A stretch of 64,000 bases of DNA from Marinobacter sp. ATCH36 (GTDB lineage: Bacteria; Pseudomonadota; Gammaproteobacteria; Pseudomonadales; Oleiphilaceae): contig NZ_JAMJPL010000003.1 in NCBI RefSeq assembly GCF_023555055.1, positions 372,001 through 436,000 of the forward strand, given 5' to 3'. The notes below the pieces were generated by a model. The model was not told the DNA's origin and made no database searches. It saw nothing but the letters and a program-made list of their open reading frames with translations. The position numbers were made by a program, and so were the translations under genes. Below, one piece after another: positions 61,159 through 64,000 of the stretch (positions are counted from its first letter, which is position 1; each line of letters opens with the position of its first letter).

Positions 61159-62115
61159 TTACATCCGGTTAAGCCACTCAGGCGGCTGCTCTTCTTCCTC
61201 TTCCTGCCCAGCCAGTCCTTCTTTGGGCGGCACAATAAGATCCTCACGGGCGACACCCAGGGCTACCAGCATATTGGCAGCGACATAGATGGATGAATAG
61301 GTGCCCACTACAACACCGATGATCAGAGCCAGCGCGAAGTTGTTGATTGCCTCACCCCCGAGAAAATAAAGGGCAAGAAGGACCACAAGAGTGGTACCGG
61401 ATGTATTGATTGTCCGGCTAATGGTCTGATGAATGGACTCGTTGATGACGTGCTCGGAATCCCCTTCCCGCATTTTGCGGAAATTCTCACGAATCCGGTC
61501 CGCCACAACGATGGTATCGTTGAGAGAGTAGCCAATAACCGCAAGCAAGGCGGCCAGCACGCTCAGATCAAAAGTCCACTGGAACAGGGAAAAGACACCA
61601 AGAACAATGACGACATCATGGGCGAGGGGCACAACGGAGGCTATGCCGAACTTGAACTGGAAGCGCATACCCACATAGATCAGCACCACTGCAAGAGCGA
61701 TCAACATTCCCAGGCCGCTGTCTTCTTTCAGTTCGTCCCCTACCTGGGAGCCCACAAACTCGGAACTGACAAGTTCAAGCTCGGCACCGCCGGCGGAGAG
61801 CACCTCCGCAACTTCAACAGCGAGCTTGTCGTTTTCCGATTCTGCCATCCGTACGAGCACCGTCGTGTCTGAACCGAAGTTCTGTACCACAAATTGCTCG
61901 TAACCTGCTTCATCCAGGCTCGCACGAACGTCATCAAGTGCTGGCGCTTGCTGGTACTCAAGCTCTACAGATGTGCCACCGGTAAAATCAAGACCCAGGT
62001 TCAAGCCACGTGTCGCCAACAATGCAATTGCGACGACCACCAGCGAAACGGAAAGAACGGAAGCAATCTTCCGAAAGCCCATGAAATCGATAGGTTTTTT
62101 CTCAGCTTCAGACAT
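61159..62115 (-). CDS. secF: Protein translocase subunit SecF
   Basis: Inner-membrane partner of SecD, using the proton gradient to complete protein export. The start is the ATG at 62115-62113 (MSEAEKKPIDFMGFRKIAS), overlapping the end of secD by eight bases; the upstream in-frame extension is rejected. The 318-residue product has six membrane helices. It has the periplasmic motif GLNLGLDFTGGTSVELEYQ and DLSVLAALLAVIGYSLNDTIVVADRIREN in the conserved core. Confidence 0.96.
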   Translation of the reverse strand: MSEAEKKPIDFMGFRKIASVLSVSLVVVAIALLATRGLNLGLDFTGGTSVELEYQQAPALDDVRASLDEAGYEQFVVQNFGSDTTVLVRMAESENDKLAVEVAEVLSAGGAELELVSSEFVGSQVGDELKEDSGLGMLIALAVVLIYVGMRFQFKFGIASVVPLAHDVVIVLGVFSLFQWTFDLSVLAALLAVIGYSLNDTIVVADRIRENFRKMREGDSEHVINESIHQTISRTINTSGTTLVVLLALYFLGGEAINNFALALIIGVVVGTYSSIYVAANMLVALGVAREDLIVPPKEGLAGQEEEEEQPPEWLNRM

Positions 62116-63982
62116 TGGCCAGCTTCCCTCCGATCGACAGCTTTTCGACCTTTCGACCGCCGTATACAAGATTTACGATGCTGCGGCTGACCATCAGCCC
62201 GGAGAACATCGACGTGAGAATACCGATCGACAGCGTCACCGCGAACCCTTTCACCGGGCCGGAGCCCATGGCAAACAGGATCACTGCCACCAGTAGCGTG
62301 GTGATGTTGGCATCGAATATCGATACAAACGCTCTGGAGTACCCGGAATTGATAGCCGACTGAGGCGGAATACCCGTCTTAAGCTCTTCCTTTATGCGCT
62401 CAAAAATAAGCACATTGGCATCCACGGCCATACCCACCGTCAGGACAATACCGGCGATACCCGGCAGGGTCAGGGTTGCTGAAAGAATCGACATGCAGGC
62501 AATCAGCAACATCAGGTTCAGTGTCAGTGCCACGTTGGCGATAAGGCCGAAGCCGCGGTAGTAAAACACCATGTAACAGAGCACCAGCACGAAACCAAGC
62601 AATACGGACATCATACCGGCATCAATATTCTTCTGACCCAGGCTTGGGCCAATGGTGCGCTCCTGGACAAAGTACATCGGCGCAGCCAGTGAGCCAGCCC
62701 GCAACAACAGCGCCAGTTCCGAGGCTTCCGGGATGGAATCGAGACCGGTAATCCGGAAACTGCTGCCCAGCGCAGACTGTATGGTGGCAAGGCTGATAAT
62801 GCCTTTTTCAACAACCCGGTTATCGACAGTGCGGGTTTCGCCATCCACAACCACTTCTTCCGTTTCCGTGCGGTATTCAATAAACAATACCGCCATTCGC
62901 CGACCAATGGCGTTCCGTGTAGCGCGGTTCATCAGGTCACCACCGACAGAATCCATAGTGATATTAACCTGAGGCTGCCCGTTCTCATCGAATGCCTGCT
63001 GGGCATTGGAAACATTATCGCCGGTTACAATGATGTCCCTCTCCAGGCGCGCCTCACGATTGGGCGTATCACGGAACTCGTACGTTTCCGTGTTCGCCCC
63101 CGACTCGTCCTGGCGCGCCTCGAGACGGAATTCCAGGTTGGCGGTGGCGCCAAGTACACGTTTCGCCGCTGCCGTGTCCTGAACACCCGGCAACTCGACA
63201 ATAATCCGGTCGGCACCCTGGCGCTGCACAAGAGGCTCGGCAACACCCAGTTCATTCACTCGATTGCGGATGGTCGTCAGGTTCTGCTCCAGGGCATAAT
63301 CCTGAATCGACTTGATCTCTGCTTCCGATATGGTGAGAACCAGCCGGTATTCATCATCTTCACGCTGCTCGTCCAACGTAAACTCATTGTACTGATCGCG
63401 AATCAGGCTGAATGCCTCACTACGGGAACTCTCATCCCGGAAGTTCAGAACAATGGAGTTGTCGCCTTCCAGATCACCGCCGCGATAGCGCACGCGTTCT
63501 TCTCGCAATTCACGCTTGATCTGGCTGGACATGGCTTCGAGGCGCTGCTCAACCGCAGTTTCCATATCCACTTCCAGCAGGAAGTGAACACCACCGCGAA
63601 GGTCAAGGCCCAGCTTCATGGGCCCTGCACCCAGACTTTCAAGCCATTCCGGTGTCGACGGCGCCATATTCAGGGCAACCAGGTAATCTCTGCCAAGCGC
63701 ATCCTGAACAACTGGCCTTGCCCGCAACTGGGAGTCGGCATCGTTCAACCGGATCAGGGCGTCGCGATCCTGGAGCTCGGATTCCTTGACGGCAATCCCT
63801 TTCGCTTCGAGCGCATCAACGGCCCTCTCCAGGATCCTCTGATTGACCTCGGTGCTACTTCGCGCACCCGTAATCTGTACGGCGTAGTCGTCTGGGAAGA
63901 CATTAGGCAGCGCATAAATGAAACCGATCACCAGTGCAATAACGATGACCAGGTTTTTCCAGAGCGGATACTTGTTCAGCAT
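62108..63982 (-). CDS. secD: Protein translocase subunit SecD
   Basis: Larger subunit of SecDF. The 624-residue protein begins MLNKYPLWKNLVIVIALVIG. It has the D1 motif MKLGLDLRGGVHFLLEVDME, a large periplasmic domain and five C-terminal membrane helices with GMAVDANVLIFERIKEEL (D4). Length is close to E. coli SecD (615). The 18 bases beyond the start belong to its upstream gap; yajC is expected next, outside the window. Confidence 0.97.
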   Translation of the reverse strand: MLNKYPLWKNLVIVIALVIGFIYALPNVFPDDYAVQITGARSSTEVNQRILERAVDALEAKGIAVKESELQDRDALIRLNDADSQLRARPVVQDALGRDYLVALNMAPSTPEWLESLGAGPMKLGLDLRGGVHFLLEVDMETAVEQRLEAMSSQIKRELREERVRYRGGDLEGDNSIVLNFRDESSRSEAFSLIRDQYNEFTLDEQREDDEYRLVLTISEAEIKSIQDYALEQNLTTIRNRVNELGVAEPLVQRQGADRIIVELPGVQDTAAAKRVLGATANLEFRLEARQDESGANTETYEFRDTPNREARLERDIIVTGDNVSNAQQAFDENGQPQVNITMDSVGGDLMNRATRNAIGRRMAVLFIEYRTETEEVVVDGETRTVDNRVVEKGIISLATIQSALGSSFRITGLDSIPEASELALLLRAGSLAAPMYFVQERTIGPSLGQKNIDAGMMSVLLGFVLVLCYMVFYYRGFGLIANVALTLNLMLLIACMSILSATLTLPGIAGIVLTVGMAVDANVLIFERIKEELKTGIPPQSAINSGYSRAFVSIFDANITTLLVAVILFAMGSGPVKGFAVTLSIGILTSMFSGLMVSRSIVNLVYGGRKVEKLSIGGKLANV

Positions 63983-64000
63983 GGGGTCCCTTTAAGCCGG

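Overview
The window is ordinary chromosomal DNA of a marine gammaproteobacterium. Gene content, protein sequences and gene order point to Marinobacter or a close relative: the order GntR-smc-zipA-ligA, the block suhB/trmJ-cysE-iscR-iscS-ndk-rlmN-pilW-rodZ-ispG-hisS-yfgM-bamB-der, a fadBA operon, and a TCA gene cluster beside gltA. This assignment is inference from recognition; no search was run. I see no prophage, insertion sequence, CRISPR array, rRNA operon or plasmid gene.

Layout. 1-7081: ligA (cut by the window edge), zipA, smc and a GntR/FadR-type regulator, all leftward. 7301-8284: a GGDEF diguanylate cyclase. 8285-12084: rluB, scpB, scpA and trpS, leftward, so all three Smc-complex genes lie in the window, in two clusters. 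12183-23460: a leftward TCA block, sdhCDAB then sucAB-lpdA-sucCD, with gltA divergent (23918-25192) across a 457-base promoter region. 25309-29000: a beta-hydroxyacid dehydrogenase and topA, convergent around a repeat element. 29222-32578: fadBA. 32967-41293: a mixed accessory stretch with a secreted helical protein, uspA, uup with a Cys-rich partner, a MOSC protein, pcm, tRNA-Gly, a DUF924 protein, a CbiX-like protein, an epimerase, tRNA-Glu and an unlisted 53-aa membrane protein. 41537-47340: a membrane GGDEF-EAL protein followed 27 bases later by ackA-pta. 47373-60095: a long leftward housekeeping block from trmJ down to der. 60284-61093: the suhB homologue. 61159-63982: secF and secD, leftward.

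How the genes work together. Central carbon flow is well covered: citrate synthase, 2-oxoglutarate dehydrogenase with a dedicated E3, succinyl-CoA synthetase, succinate dehydrogenase, fatty-acid beta-oxidation and the acetate kinase/phosphotransacetylase pair. Chromosome handling (Smc-ScpAB, topoisomerase I, LigA), division and shape (ZipA, RodZ), outer-membrane assembly (BamB) and protein export (SecDF) are also present.

The observations most worth following up sit in the conserved suhB-iscR block. First, the SuhB homologue has lost nearly all the metal-binding residues of inositol monophosphatases, so it looks like a pseudoenzyme kept for a non-catalytic role. Second, the isc operon is reduced to iscR and iscS: iscU, iscA, hscB, hscA, fdx and iscX, expected between iscS and ndk, are absent, and IscS lacks the C-terminal tail that contacts IscU. 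Other points are a TTG-started trpS overlapped by a two-codon ATG frame, an imperfect inverted repeat between convergent genes at 26187-26325, a perfect palindrome between sdhC and gltA, and a c-di-GMP enzyme apparently cotranscribed with ackA-pta.
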